DNA from: Rhizobium sp. CB3090
GTDB taxonomy: Bacteria > Pseudomonadota > Alphaproteobacteria > Rhizobiales > Rhizobiaceae
Assembly (NCBI RefSeq): GCF_029714285.1
Contig: NZ_CP121662.1
Location: 2,910,001 to 2,974,000, forward strand
Length of the DNA stretch: 64,000 bases
Reading direction: 5' to 3'
Shown in pieces: positions 31,249 through 40,065 of the stretch. A program made the position numbers and the translations under genes. A model generated the notes under the pieces. The model did no database searches, had not been told where the DNA came from, and saw nothing but the letters and a program-made list of their open reading frames with translations. The first letter of the stretch is position 1. Every line of letters begins with the position of its first letter.

Positions 31249-32896
31249 ACATCCGGTTTGCTTCCAGAGCCTCGGCCACCGCGCGGTCGCGCAGCAGGCG
31301 GCGGATGACCTTACCCGATGTCGTCAGCGGCAGGGCATCGACAAACTCGATCTCGCGCGGATATTCGTGCATGGAAAGCCGCGTTTTCACCCAGTCGCAG
31401 ATTTCGGCGGCCAGCGCCTCGCCCGGCTCGAAGCCGGACGTGAGAACCACATAGGCCTTGACGATCTCCGTGCGCACCACATCCGGCTTGCCGACGGCGG
31501 CGGCCAGTTGCACGGCTGGATGACCGCCGAGACAGTCCTCGATCTCGCTGGGGCCGATGCGATAGCCCGACGAGGTGATGACATCGTCGTCGCGGCCGAT
31601 AAAGGAAATATAGCCGTCCGCATCCTGCCGGCCGAGATCACCGGTCAACAGCCAGTCGCCGGCGAATTTCGCCTCCGTCGCCTTCTCGTCCTGCCAGTAG
31701 CCGAGGAACATCACCGGATCGGGCCACTGGATAGCGATCTGCCCGCTCTCACCGACCGGCATCTCCCTGCCATCCGCATCGACGATCGCAACGCGATGGC
31801 CGGGCACGGGCTTGCCGGTCGACCCGCCACGGCTGACGCCGAAGGCGGCGCTGGAGGAGAGAACGAAATTGCATTCGGTCTGGCCGAAAAACTCGTTGAC
31901 GGTGACCCCGAGGGCGGAACGCGCCCATTCATAGGTCTCGCGCCCGAGCGCCTCGCCGGCCGAGCCGACGGTGCGCAGCTTGAGATCGTAAAGCGCCCGG
32001 GGATTGCTCACCGACTTCAGCAGCCGCAAGGCGGTCGGCGGAATAAAGGCGTTTCGCACGCCCATCTCGGCCATGATGCGGAAGGCCATGTGCGCATCGA
32101 ATTTCTGCGCCGGCGAGGAGACGACGGGCACGCCGAGCATCAGGCTCGGCAGCAGCGCATTCAGCAGACCGCCCGCCCAGGCCCAATCCGACGGCGTCCA
32201 AAGTTTATCGCCCGCTTGCGGAAAACCTTCGTGGGCGAACTGCATGCCGGGAATATGCCCCGGCAAAACGCGATGCCCGTGCAACGCACCCTTCGGCGGG
32301 CCGGTGGTGCCTGAGGTGAAAATCATCAGCGCCGGATCGTCAGGTCCGGTATCCGCCACCTCGAAAAGCGGCGGATGCGCCGCAACGAGCTCGGCAAAAC
32401 CGGCGACACCCTCCCCGACGCCGTCGATGCTGATCACATGCGCGAGGGCTGGCAAGCGATCGCGGATCGGCCGCAGCCGCGTGAGGCCGAACTGATTAGT
32501 GACGATCGCCGAGGTTCCCGAAACTGTCAGCCGGTATTCCAATGCTTCCGCACCGAAAAGCAGCGCCAGCGGCAGGGCAATTGCTCCCATCTTGTAGATC
32601 GCGACATGCGCGATGACTGTCTCGAAACTCTGTGGCAAAAGCAGCGCCACCCGATCGCCTGACCGCACGCCGAGCGCCGTCAACGCATTGGCAAAAGCGG
32701 CGGAACGGTCCCGCAGCTCGCCATAGGTCATCGCCAGATGGCTGCCGTCCGGGCTGAAATGCTCAAGGCAGACCCGGTCCGGCTCTCGCTCCGCCCAATC
32801 GTCGCAAACCACGCGCCCGATATTGAATTTCGCCGGAATGTCCCAACGAAAATCGCGATATAGGGCGTCATAGCTGTTGCGAGGGGGCAGTTTCAT
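31235..32896 (-). CDS. Acyl-CoA synthetase (AMP-binding)
   Basis: ANL-superfamily adenylating enzyme of 553 aa; activates a carboxylic acid through an acyl-AMP and joins it to CoA. The ATP motif TSGTTGPPKG is at 194-203. The adenylation core motifs (NEFFGQTECNF near 340 and the hinge TGDLGRQDADGYISFIGRDDD near 425) are present, and the catalytic lysine lies in TTSGKVIRR near the C-terminus. The sequence fits the medium-chain or benzoate/short-chain acyl-CoA ligase group; chain-length preference is not certain. No obvious operon partner. Confidence 0.9.
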   Translation of the reverse strand: MKLPPRNSYDALYRDFRWDIPAKFNIGRVVCDDWAEREPDRVCLEHFSPDGSHLAMTYGELRDRSAAFANALTALGVRSGDRVALLLPQSFETVIAHVAIYKMGAIALPLALLFGAEALEYRLTVSGTSAIVTNQFGLTRLRPIRDRLPALAHVISIDGVGEGVAGFAELVAAHPPLFEVADTGPDDPALMIFTSGTTGPPKGALHGHRVLPGHIPGMQFAHEGFPQAGDKLWTPSDWAWAGGLLNALLPSLMLGVPVVSSPAQKFDAHMAFRIMAEMGVRNAFIPPTALRLLKSVSNPRALYDLKLRTVGSAGEALGRETYEWARSALGVTVNEFFGQTECNFVLSSSAAFGVSRGGSTGKPVPGHRVAIVDADGREMPVGESGQIAIQWPDPVMFLGYWQDEKATEAKFAGDWLLTGDLGRQDADGYISFIGRDDDVITSSGYRIGPSEIEDCLGGHPAVQLAAAVGKPDVVRTEIVKAYVVLTSGFEPGEALAAEICDWVKTRLSMHEYPREIEFVDALPLTTSGKVIRRLLRDRAVAEALEANRMSSAS

Positions 32897-33150
32897 ACCA
32901 AAATCCAGAAAAATGCTGCAGTGCAGCTAACACCTGTCGCGCCTGGGGTTCAAGGAAACATTTGCAATCGTCGCCTCCGCGCCCGCGGAAATCGCCGTAT
33001 TTATTTAGCGCTGCTTCAAAGCCTATTGCGAATTATTGAGCTAATCGCCGAAGCTACGCTCCGCTAGTCTCCCTTCGACAACACATCCACTCTGCCTCCA
33101 GTCCGGCGGCGGAGCGTTTCCGTGTCGGACCCTAAAGATGGAGACTACCG

Positions 33151-34131
33151 ATGGAATATGTGAAGCTTGGCAAAACCGGCCTTGAAGTGTCCCGCATCTG
33201 CCTGGGCTGCATGACCTATGGCGATCCCGGCAAGGGCACGCATGCCTGGTCGCTGAAGGAAGAGGAGAGCCGTCCGCTGCTTAGGCAGGCGATCGAGGCC
33301 GGCATCAACTTCCTCGATACGGCGAACACCTATTCCAACGGCTCGTCGGAGGAGATCGTCGGCCGCGCCATCAAGGATTTCGCGCGCCGCGAGGATATCG
33401 TCCTGGCAACCAAGGTGTTCAACCGCATGCGTCCCGGCCCGAACGGCGCCGGCCTGTCGCGCAAGGCGATCTTCGATGAGATCGATAACAGCCTGCGCCG
33501 CCTCGGCACCGACTATGTCGATCTCTACCAGATCCATCGCTGGGACTATACGACGCCGATCGAGGAAACGCTGGAAGCGCTGCACGATATCGTCAAGGCC
33601 GGCAAGGCCCGCTATATCGGCGCCTCCTCGATGTATTCCTGGCAATTCGCCAAGGCGATCTTCACCTCGCGCCTCAACGGCTGGACCGAATTCGTCAGCA
33701 TGCAGAACCACCTGAACCTGCTCTATCGCGAGGAAGAGCGCGAAATGCTGCCCTTCTGCGAAGACCAGAAGATCGCGGTCATTCCCTGGAGCCCGCTTGC
33801 CCGCGGCCGCCTCACTCGCGACTGGGACGAGACGACGGCCCGCACGCAAAGCGACGAATTCGGCAAGACGCTTTACACTCAGGCAATCGACGCCGACCGC
33901 AGGGTTGTCGAAGCCGTCGGCGCCATCGCCAAGGCCCGCGGCATCGCACGCGCCCAGGTCGCCACAGCCTGGCTCCTGCAGAAAAGCGCCGTCACCGCCC
34001 CGATCATCGGCGCCTCCAAACCCGGCCACATCGCCGACGCCGTCGCCTCGCTTTCGGTGAAACTGACGCCCGAGGAGATCGAAGCGCTGGAATCGCCTTA
34101 CATTCCGCATGGGGTTGCCGGCTTCAAGTGA
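33151..34131 (+). CDS. Aldo/keto reductase (YajO/Tas-like)
   Basis: NADPH-dependent oxidoreductase with a TIM barrel, 326 aa. The catalytic tetrad is visible as D56, Y61 (DTANTYSNG), K88 (LATKVF) and H129 (QIHRWD). The PWSPLARGRLTR stretch near 210 and IIGASKPGHI near 285 form the cofactor-binding loops of this branch, which resembles 1-deoxyxylulose-5-phosphate-producing YajO. GGAGA lies 8 bases upstream. It stands alone, followed by a repeat-rich gap. Confidence 0.92.
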   Translation: MEYVKLGKTGLEVSRICLGCMTYGDPGKGTHAWSLKEEESRPLLRQAIEAGINFLDTANTYSNGSSEEIVGRAIKDFARREDIVLATKVFNRMRPGPNGAGLSRKAIFDEIDNSLRRLGTDYVDLYQIHRWDYTTPIEETLEALHDIVKAGKARYIGASSMYSWQFAKAIFTSRLNGWTEFVSMQNHLNLLYREEEREMLPFCEDQKIAVIPWSPLARGRLTRDWDETTARTQSDEFGKTLYTQAIDADRRVVEAVGAIAKARGIARAQVATAWLLQKSAVTAPIIGASKPGHIADAVASLSVKLTPEEIEALESPYIPHGVAGFK

Positions 34132-34679
34132 TCTGGGATTTGGCGCTGGTCAGGTTGGGCCAATGATGCCGCACCTGCTTGCTTGGCCTCTCATCCCGCA
34201 TGCATCAGGGCAATCGCAGGTGCAGGATTATTGAAAAATAGAGCTGCGGCTCCTCCTTCTCCCCTCGGGGAGAAGGTGCCCGAAGGGCGGATGAGGGGGA
34301 CGTGCGGCAAAGTAAGAATTCATTAAAACAATAGCATTTTTGCTCGGGGAGACACCCCCTCATCCGACCCTTCGGGCCACCTTCTCCCCGCTGGGGAGAA
34401 GGAGTAACCCTCGCGGCAAACCGGTTATCATTCGATTCTTCAACAATCTCGCATATACGATTTCCCTGCCCATGCGGGGAGAGGGCTAGGGTGAGGGGCG
34501 GCAGTCCCGAACTCTAAAGCCATTTCCTGAGCCCTTTAGAAACAAGCGCTCGGGCTTTGAGCCGCAGAGAATAACGGTGCCGCTGAATCCCCCGCAAATC
34601 GCGCAAAAGTTACTTCACGAGCCGGTCACTGTTGAGGCTTAACAAGTCAAGATTCCCCCACCCCCGAGGATGGCAATCC
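34132..34679. other. Repeat-rich intergenic gap
   Basis: No gene is visible in these 548 bases. Positions 34251-34404 hold an inverted mosaic repeat pair, and 34464-34502 a third, diverged unit. The methyltransferase gene promoter presumably lies in the last 100 bases. Confidence 0.6.
34251..34404. repeat. Inverted intergenic mosaic repeat (RIME-like)
   Basis: Two arms of about 50 bases in opposite orientation: 34251-34300 begins CTCCTTCTCCCC and ends GATGAGGGGG, and 34355-34404 begins CCCCCTCATCCG and ends GGGGAGAAGGAG. The arms are separated by about 54 AT-rich bases. Each arm itself contains two short palindromes. Similar units occur at 49381-49430 and in damaged form near 63239-63418. 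Confidence 0.85.
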
Positions 34680-35474
34680 ATGATCACAGTTCCCTTCGAA
34701 GCGCGGCGCTTTCAGTCGACCGCGGCCGACTACCTGCGCTATCGCATCCCCTATCCGGACAGCCTGATCGCCCGTGTCGCCGAGCAAAGCGGCCTGAAGG
34801 CCGGCGACCATGTGCTTGACCTCGGCTGCGGCCCGGGACAGCTCGGGATCGCGTTTGCGCGGCTTCGGGGCGCTGCCGTCACTGCCATGGACCCCGAGCC
34901 GGAAATGCTCGCCGCAGCCGAAGCCGGGGCGAAAGAAGCCGGTGTCGAGATTACCCTGCGTCAAGGGTCCTCCTACGATCTCGGGCCGGATATCGGCAGG
35001 CTGCATCTCTGCGTCATGGGCCGCTCCTTCCACTGGATGGATCGCCCGGCGACACTTGCGGCCCTCGACAGGCTGATCGAACCCGGCGGCGCGGTCGTGC
35101 TGTTCCATGACCGACAGGTGCTGGCGACCCCGGATTGGCGCAGCATCGTAGATAGACTGGCGGAAACTTTTTCGCCGGAGCGACATGAGCAGCGCTTGCT
35201 GAGGAAGAGCAAGGCATGGGCGCCGCATGAGGCAGTGCTCCTCGCCTCGCCCTTCCGCAATCTCGAGCGCATCGGCATCGTCAGCGAATATCAGAGGGAT
35301 ATCGACGATATCGTCGGCCGCGTCTTCTCGATGTCCTCCACATCGCCGCAAGCGCTCGGCGACAAGCTTGCCGATTTCGAGGCGGCATTGCGCGCCGAGC
35401 TGCTGGAAACGGCCCCCGACGGCAAAATCACTGAGATCGTCGAATCGAACGGCCTGCTCGCTTTCCGCGGCTGA
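34680..35474 (+). CDS. Class I SAM-dependent methyltransferase
   Basis: Predicted cytosolic methyltransferase of 264 aa; substrate unknown. Motif I, LDLGCGPGQLG, lies near residues 46-56, and MDPEPEMLAAAE near 75 is the motif II acidic region. FHWMDRP near 120 is shared with the trans-aconitate/YafE-like group. The ATG at 34680 has GAGGAT 8 bases upstream; an upstream TTG-type start would add 16 basic residues. It is convergent with a TetR gene, with a 12-base gap. Confidence 0.88.
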   Translation: MITVPFEARRFQSTAADYLRYRIPYPDSLIARVAEQSGLKAGDHVLDLGCGPGQLGIAFARLRGAAVTAMDPEPEMLAAAEAGAKEAGVEITLRQGSSYDLGPDIGRLHLCVMGRSFHWMDRPATLAALDRLIEPGGAVVLFHDRQVLATPDWRSIVDRLAETFSPERHEQRLLRKSKAWAPHEAVLLASPFRNLERIGIVSEYQRDIDDIVGRVFSMSSTSPQALGDKLADFEAALRAELLETAPDGKITEIVESNGLLAFRG

Positions 35475-35486
35475 TCGAAGCGGGCT

Positions 35487-36056
35487 TTAACGCGAAGCGA
35501 GCTCCTGCCGGGTTGCGGCCAGAAGCTCTTCGGAAAGCGCCGGCGTATCCATGGCGCGGGCGAGAATGACCGCGCCGACCATGGTAGAGAGATCAGCAAG
35601 CGCCTTGCGCCGCCGCTCCTCCTGCGTTTCTCCGGGCGTGATCTCTTCGAGGATCGCCGCCATTCCCATCAGGCCGTTGGTGAAGGTGGACTGCATTTCC
35701 GGACCGTAGCGGCTGACCTCCTGCGTCAGCGCCGCAAAGACGCAGCCGGTGCCATGTTCGACGACATTGCGATGCGAGAGATAATGCGTGAGCAGTGCAT
35801 CGCGCGGCGCTTCCGGTGCTCCCTCGACCACCTGCTGCCAGCGCTCCTGCGAGCGCGCCACCAGCGCCTTGCTGGCTTCACAAGCCAGCTCATCTTTCGA
35901 TTCGAAATGGCCGTAGAAGCCGCCATGCGTCAGCCCGGCCGCCTTCATGATGTCGGCGACGCCGATGCCGTCGAAACCCTTCTCGCGAAAGAGCTCCCCT
36001 GCGACAGCAAGGATCTTCTCGCGATTTTCAGCGAATTTTTCCCGGCTCACTCTCAT
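35487..36056 (-). CDS. TetR/AcrR family transcriptional regulator
   Basis: Repressor of about 189 aa. The N-terminal helix-turn-helix occupies residues about 25-50 (VADIMKAAGLTHGGFYGHFESK). The GGFYGHF pattern and the C-terminal sequence place it near the NemR/AcuR-like regulators with a TetR_C domain; the ligand is unknown. The ATG could be at 36056 or one codon earlier at 36059. It is divergent from an MFS gene, and an exact palindrome lies inside its own promoter. Confidence 0.9.
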   Translation of the reverse strand: MRVSREKFAENREKILAVAGELFREKGFDGIGVADIMKAAGLTHGGFYGHFESKDELACEASKALVARSQERWQQVVEGAPEAPRDALLTHYLSHRNVVEHGTGCVFAALTQEVSRYGPEMQSTFTNGLMGMAAILEEITPGETQEERRRKALADLSTMVGAVILARAMDTPALSEELLAATRQELASR

Positions 36057-36097
36057 CAAAAAACTCCATCAGAGCATCAATAAATCTGTATTGACAA

Positions 36098-36126
36098 TTT
36101 ATATGATGGCCATCATCAATATGCAA
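36098..36126 (-). promoter_or_regulatory. TetR promoter with palindromic operator
   Basis: On the minus strand a -35 TTGCAT (36121-36126) and a -10 TATAAA (36098-36103) are separated by 17 bases. The spacer contains an exact 14-base palindrome, ATGATGGCCATCAT (36103-36116). Binding there would block RNA polymerase, so autorepression is likely. The divergent MFS gene starts at 36292, about 175 bases away, and may or may not be under the same control. Confidence 0.75.
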
Positions 36127-36291
36127 CAAATATGACAGCAATCATCTAAATGCCTTTACACAAACGTTCAAGCCGGGAGCACGGTATGGCGCTAGGAGCG
36201 GACACGGCACACCTGGACGTCTGCGATCGAGCGCTTTCGCCACCCTTCTGATCCAGACGTCAAGACACGCAACTTTATCGGAACGCACCCC

Positions 36292-37590
36292 ATGGTTTCC
36301 ACAGTCCTTGCTTCGACGCTTGCCCGGCGCAACATCCACTATGGATGGGTCGTCGTCGGCGCCACTTTCCTCACCATGCTGGTCACCGCCGGCGCCATGG
36401 GGGCGCCCGGCGTGCTCATCAAGCCCCTGGAAGACGAATTCGGCTGGAGCACATCCTCCATCTCCTCCGCGCTTGCCGTCCGCCTGGTATTGTTCGGCCT
36501 AATGGGTCCGTTCGCCGCAGCGTTCATGAATCATTTCGGTGTCCGCAAGGTCATCGTCTTCGCGCTGATCACCATCTGCGCCGGCTTCATCGGCTCGCTG
36601 TTCATGACGCAGGTCTGGCAGTTGCTGCTCTGCTGGGGCATCGTCATCGGCTTCGGCACCGGCCTTACCGCCATGGTACTGGCCGCAACGGTATCGACGC
36701 GCTGGTTCACCAAGCATCGCGGCCTCGTCGTCGGCATGCTCTCGGCAAGCTCGGCCACCGGCCAGCTCGTTTTCCTGCCGCTGATGGCGGAGCTGACGCA
36801 ACGTTACGGCTGGCGCACCACCGTACTCTTCGTCTGCGCCATGATCGTCATCGCTGCTTTGGTCGTGCTGCTGCTGATGCGCGACCGCCCGGCCGACGTC
36901 AATCTGCCGCTCGTCGGTGAACTCCATGTTTCGCCGACGCCGCCCGCCACCAAGAACCTCAAGGCGGCCCTGGCCTCGCCCCTCGTCATCCTGAAGGAAG
37001 CATCCACGAGTTCCACTTTCTGGATCCTCGCCGCCACCTTCTTCATCTGCGGCCTTTCGACCAACGGCCTGATCCAAACGCATTTCGTCACGCTCTGCGG
37101 CGATTTCGGCATCGTGCCGGTGGCCGCCGCCAGTGTGCTTGCCGTCATGGGCATCTTCGATTTCTTCGGCACGATCGGCTCCGGCTGGCTGTCCGACCGC
37201 TTCGACAATCGCTGGCTGCTCTTCTGGTATTACGGCCTGCGCGGCCTGTCGCTGATCTACCTGCCCTTCAGCAACTTCACTTTCTACGGCCTGTCGATCT
37301 TCGCCGTCTTCTACGGTCTCGACTGGATCGCCACCGTGCCACCGACCGTCAAGATCGCCGCCGACCGCTTCGGCCGCGAAAAAGCCGGTCTCGTCTTCGG
37401 CTGGGTCTTCGCCGCCCACCAGCTCGGCGCCGCCACAGCAGCTTATGGCGCCGGCCTGTCGCGCACCGAACTCAGCACCTACCTGCCCGCCTTTTTCATC
37501 GCCGGCGCCTTCTGCGTGCTCGCCGCAATCCTGGCGCTGACGATCAGCCGCTCCGGCTCGACTGACAAGGCCCCGGCAATGGCCCACTGA
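36292..37590 (+). CDS. MFS transporter (monocarboxylate/OFA-like)
   Basis: Inner-membrane secondary transporter of 432 aa with about 12 membrane segments. The opening RRNIHYGWVVVGATFLTMLVT and the loop FTKHRGLVVGMLSASSATGQL between segments 4 and 5 fit the oxalate/formate or monocarboxylate branch of the family. A repressor of the TetR family is encoded divergently, suggesting inducible uptake or efflux of a small organic acid. Substrate not evident. Confidence 0.88.
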   Translation: MVSTVLASTLARRNIHYGWVVVGATFLTMLVTAGAMGAPGVLIKPLEDEFGWSTSSISSALAVRLVLFGLMGPFAAAFMNHFGVRKVIVFALITICAGFIGSLFMTQVWQLLLCWGIVIGFGTGLTAMVLAATVSTRWFTKHRGLVVGMLSASSATGQLVFLPLMAELTQRYGWRTTVLFVCAMIVIAALVVLLLMRDRPADVNLPLVGELHVSPTPPATKNLKAALASPLVILKEASTSSTFWILAATFFICGLSTNGLIQTHFVTLCGDFGIVPVAAASVLAVMGIFDFFGTIGSGWLSDRFDNRWLLFWYYGLRGLSLIYLPFSNFTFYGLSIFAVFYGLDWIATVPPTVKIAADRFGREKAGLVFGWVFAAHQLGAATAAYGAGLSRTELSTYLPAFFIAGAFCVLAAILALTISRSGSTDKAPAMAH

Positions 37591-37740
37591 GGCAGCGCCG
37601 CAAGAGACAAAACGGCCCATGGCGCCCGCTGCCGCCATGGGCCGAATTGCAAGCCCCGGAAAACAAGACGCATTCCTTCGCAACCCGTCTTGCGCGCCCG
37701 GCCAATCACATGTTAGACACCCGCCTCGTTGCGATCCGTT

Positions 37741-37825
37741 GCCCCATTGGCGGAATTGGTAGACGCGCTCGACTCAAAATCGAGTTTCGAAAGAAGTGCT
37801 GGTTCGACTCCGGCATGGGGCACCA
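37741..37825 (+). tRNA. tRNA-Leu (anticodon CAA)
   Basis: The acceptor stem GCCCCAT pairs with ATGGGGC (37815-37821), followed by the discriminator A and an encoded CCA end. The anticodon stem CTCGA/TCGAG holds the loop CTCAAAA, giving anticodon CAA, which reads UUG. A long variable arm (TTTCGAAAGAAG), as in all tRNA-Leu, and a GGTTCGACTCC T arm are present. It sits exactly at the edge of the AT-rich DUF262-FRG insert. Confidence 0.95.
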
Positions 37826-37909
37826 AATCTCAGAACCTTCCTTAACTGGATATAACCCCGCGGCATCAAGGTGCTGGCAGAGAATGAAAAAGGTTCGATA
37901 CCGAAGTCA

Positions 37910-39013
37910 TTAACGTCCTCCCCCGGGTGAGGGCGGATCGGCCAAAACATCATCCTCAAACGAACGTGGTTTTTTTACTATACCCAGCCATTCTTCGTAG
38001 GCACTGTTCAGAATTTTGACTCGCTCTAAATGTGAAGAGCGATCGTTAATATTGCGAAGCGCGCCCTTGTAGCGCGCGATGTCGTCGTTGCTGGTAAGGA
38101 ACGCGATTGTTTTTTCTTTTAGCTCTTCATAAAACGCTTCCAAGAACGGTCGTACGAGTCGCAACTGATCAACTTCAATGGATCGAACAAACCAATAGAA
38201 GGCCGGCACGCTTCCTGCCGATCTAAGCAATTTGTCTTTCGCGCCGAAAACGACTGCGAGCTTGTCTAGTGTCTGCTGGGCATCGAGTTTTGCTACCTCA
38301 AGCTTTTGATGTTCATTAGCAAAGTCTGTGACAACCTTATCTAGATTTACGCGTTTCGTTTCCGTAACATCGTCTTGCAACTCGAATGCCAAGATTTTCG
38401 CAGCATTATTTTGATTCTCTCCTCGGTCATCTTTATACGATGTGCATTGAACAAAGAAATCATGTTGCGCAATTTCGGCGATTACGGAGGGAACGGTTCC
38501 AATCATTGCGTTGCGCTTTTCCGGTCCTGTGAGCACGATTCCTTTATTCAGGCGCAAAAACAATTCACGAATTCTAGCCGCATCGTCTGTTACAACGTGC
38601 ACCACGGGCATTGGAAATTCTTCAACTCGCTCGGCAAACGGAAATGCAATTTCTACAATATCCCTATAGTACAACCCTGCGAGCTTTAGTTTTGGATTCT
38701 CTTCCAATACAAAACTATCGGACAACGGCATTTCATTACTTAGAAAATCAAATATTGCTTGAAGTCTCTGTTTTCCATCAACCACAGCATACCTCATACC
38801 GGCAGAATTTAACTCCGACTTAATTGTCGTGAAGTCGGCAAAATAGAGCTTAGGCATATCATAGCCATTGATCATGGTGTCGATAAGCGATTGCCTATCA
38901 CCAATCCTCCAAAGTCCCCCCTTGCGCTGATATGGCGGGTTCATATCAATTTGTGACCGCCGGGTAAGCCAGTAGCGTGCGGATTTGAATTGTTGGTGCT
39001 GAATCTCAAACAT
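37910..39013 (-). CDS. DUF262 domain-containing protein (ParB/GmrS-like)
   Basis: Protein of 367 aa with the three hallmarks of DUF262: PPYQR at 26-30, VDGKQRL at 78-84 (the DGQQR nucleotide-binding motif) and LFLRLNKG at 151-158. DUF262 is the nucleotide-sensing half of GmrSD restriction enzymes and of SspE. Here the usual C-terminal nuclease (DUF1524/HNH) is absent; residues after about 200 are helical with no nuclease motif I can see. Its start overlaps the end of the FRG-domain gene by 8 bases, so the pair is translationally coupled. A sampled 60-base stretch is 43% GC, against 65% in the preceding MFS gene. Confidence 0.85.
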   Translation of the reverse strand: MFEIQHQQFKSARYWLTRRSQIDMNPPYQRKGGLWRIGDRQSLIDTMINGYDMPKLYFADFTTIKSELNSAGMRYAVVDGKQRLQAIFDFLSNEMPLSDSFVLEENPKLKLAGLYYRDIVEIAFPFAERVEEFPMPVVHVVTDDAARIRELFLRLNKGIVLTGPEKRNAMIGTVPSVIAEIAQHDFFVQCTSYKDDRGENQNNAAKILAFELQDDVTETKRVNLDKVVTDFANEHQKLEVAKLDAQQTLDKLAVVFGAKDKLLRSAGSVPAFYWFVRSIEVDQLRLVRPFLEAFYEELKEKTIAFLTSNDDIARYKGALRNINDRSSHLERVKILNSAYEEWLGIVKKPRSFEDDVLADPPSPGGGR

Positions 39014-39779
39014 GTGCGCCTCCGTGGCGGCGCCTTATCTCGATGGCCAGCCCTTCCAGATCCGGAAATATAGTTGAATAAGTTATGCCATAGCTTTCCA
39101 AATCAGAAAGCATCTGGGGCTTCATACTCTTATCTATAATAAGCTTTGTAAGTATAGTTGGCTTCACACGATAATCTTGAGCGAAATTCTCCAGAGGCGC
39201 TGGTTGGGGCGCAAAAATCACAAACCGACCTTTTTGCGCGTTTATACGTGGATTGTTCATGATTCCCTGAATAGCCAATGGCTCATTGCGATTGCTTTTT
39301 TCCTTAAACGTTGGGTGATATTGCTTTACCAAGCCGTCATCAGTGGTAAAAATACGCGGCGGCTCTTTGATATCATCCAGTACTACTCCATTCCATGCCG
39401 CCGGGTCGAAGCACCATACGACTGAATTTTCCTTCGAATTTCCTGACATCAAAGCAAAGTAGAGCGCGATAAGTGGACTAGCGGTCCAGTCCAACAGCCT
39501 TGTGGGCGCTCTATAATGCTGCATTAAGAAAAGCAGATCCCATTGATCACGCCGATGCGCATCAAAAAGAGGAGATCTCCTTAAGAATTCATCGTAGACC
39601 GCACTTTCCATCGTCGCGATGTCATTTCTGTCCTCCGGCTTGCGGCCACGGTGAATGAACGGCTCGAGCAAATAGCTCTCTGCACTGTGTCCCCGATACC
39701 AAAGCTCATTTACGGCAACGCGACCTGCCCGAAACTTTTCGATGGCTTTAATGAAATCGCTAAAGCGGGATATTTTCAT
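39006..39779 (-). CDS. FRG domain-containing protein
   Basis: Protein of 257 aa with a complete FRG domain: the defining Arg-Gly in WYRGHS (27-32), then QHYRAPTRLLDW (87-98) and SPLIALYFAL (101-110). The biochemical role of FRG domains is not established; they recur in phage-defence and mobile contexts. A predicted ribosome site AGGGG lies 7 bases before the ATG. It is the first gene of the two-gene unit with the DUF262 gene. Sampled bases 39121-39180 are only 30% GC, which points to transfer from another source. Confidence 0.85.
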   Translation of the reverse strand: MKISRFSDFIKAIEKFRAGRVAVNELWYRGHSAESYLLEPFIHRGRKPEDRNDIATMESAVYDEFLRRSPLFDAHRRDQWDLLFLMQHYRAPTRLLDWTASPLIALYFALMSGNSKENSVVWCFDPAAWNGVVLDDIKEPPRIFTTDDGLVKQYHPTFKEKSNRNEPLAIQGIMNNPRINAQKGRFVIFAPQPAPLENFAQDYRVKPTILTKLIIDKSMKPQMLSDLESYGITYSTIFPDLEGLAIEIRRRHGGAHV

Positions 39780-40065
39780 GAGGATCCCCTCTAATATTTC
39801 GCACAGGTTTACAACGGAAAAGCGAATAAATTTTTAATCGGTTGCATATTGGTGCAGTGAGTTATCGCGAATAACCGAATACAAAAAGGCTAAAGGCGCT
39901 AATCAATTTCCTTACCTGCGGCGCTTTGGACAACGTGTTCACCGAAAAGCATCTCACCCACCCATCACGAAAAATTTTGCCTTTCCGCCACTTCCGTCAT
40001 CCCCCGACCATTTACAGCCATAATCCTCCCCCCTAAAGGTGTGCAACGCAGCAAAAGGGGGCAGA

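Noticed and set aside
37875..37909. A GGTTCGA..CCG stretch after tRNA-Leu that resembles the tRNA T arm
   Set aside because: Only about ten bases match, and the rest of the tRNA end is not repeated, so I do not call it an attachment site.
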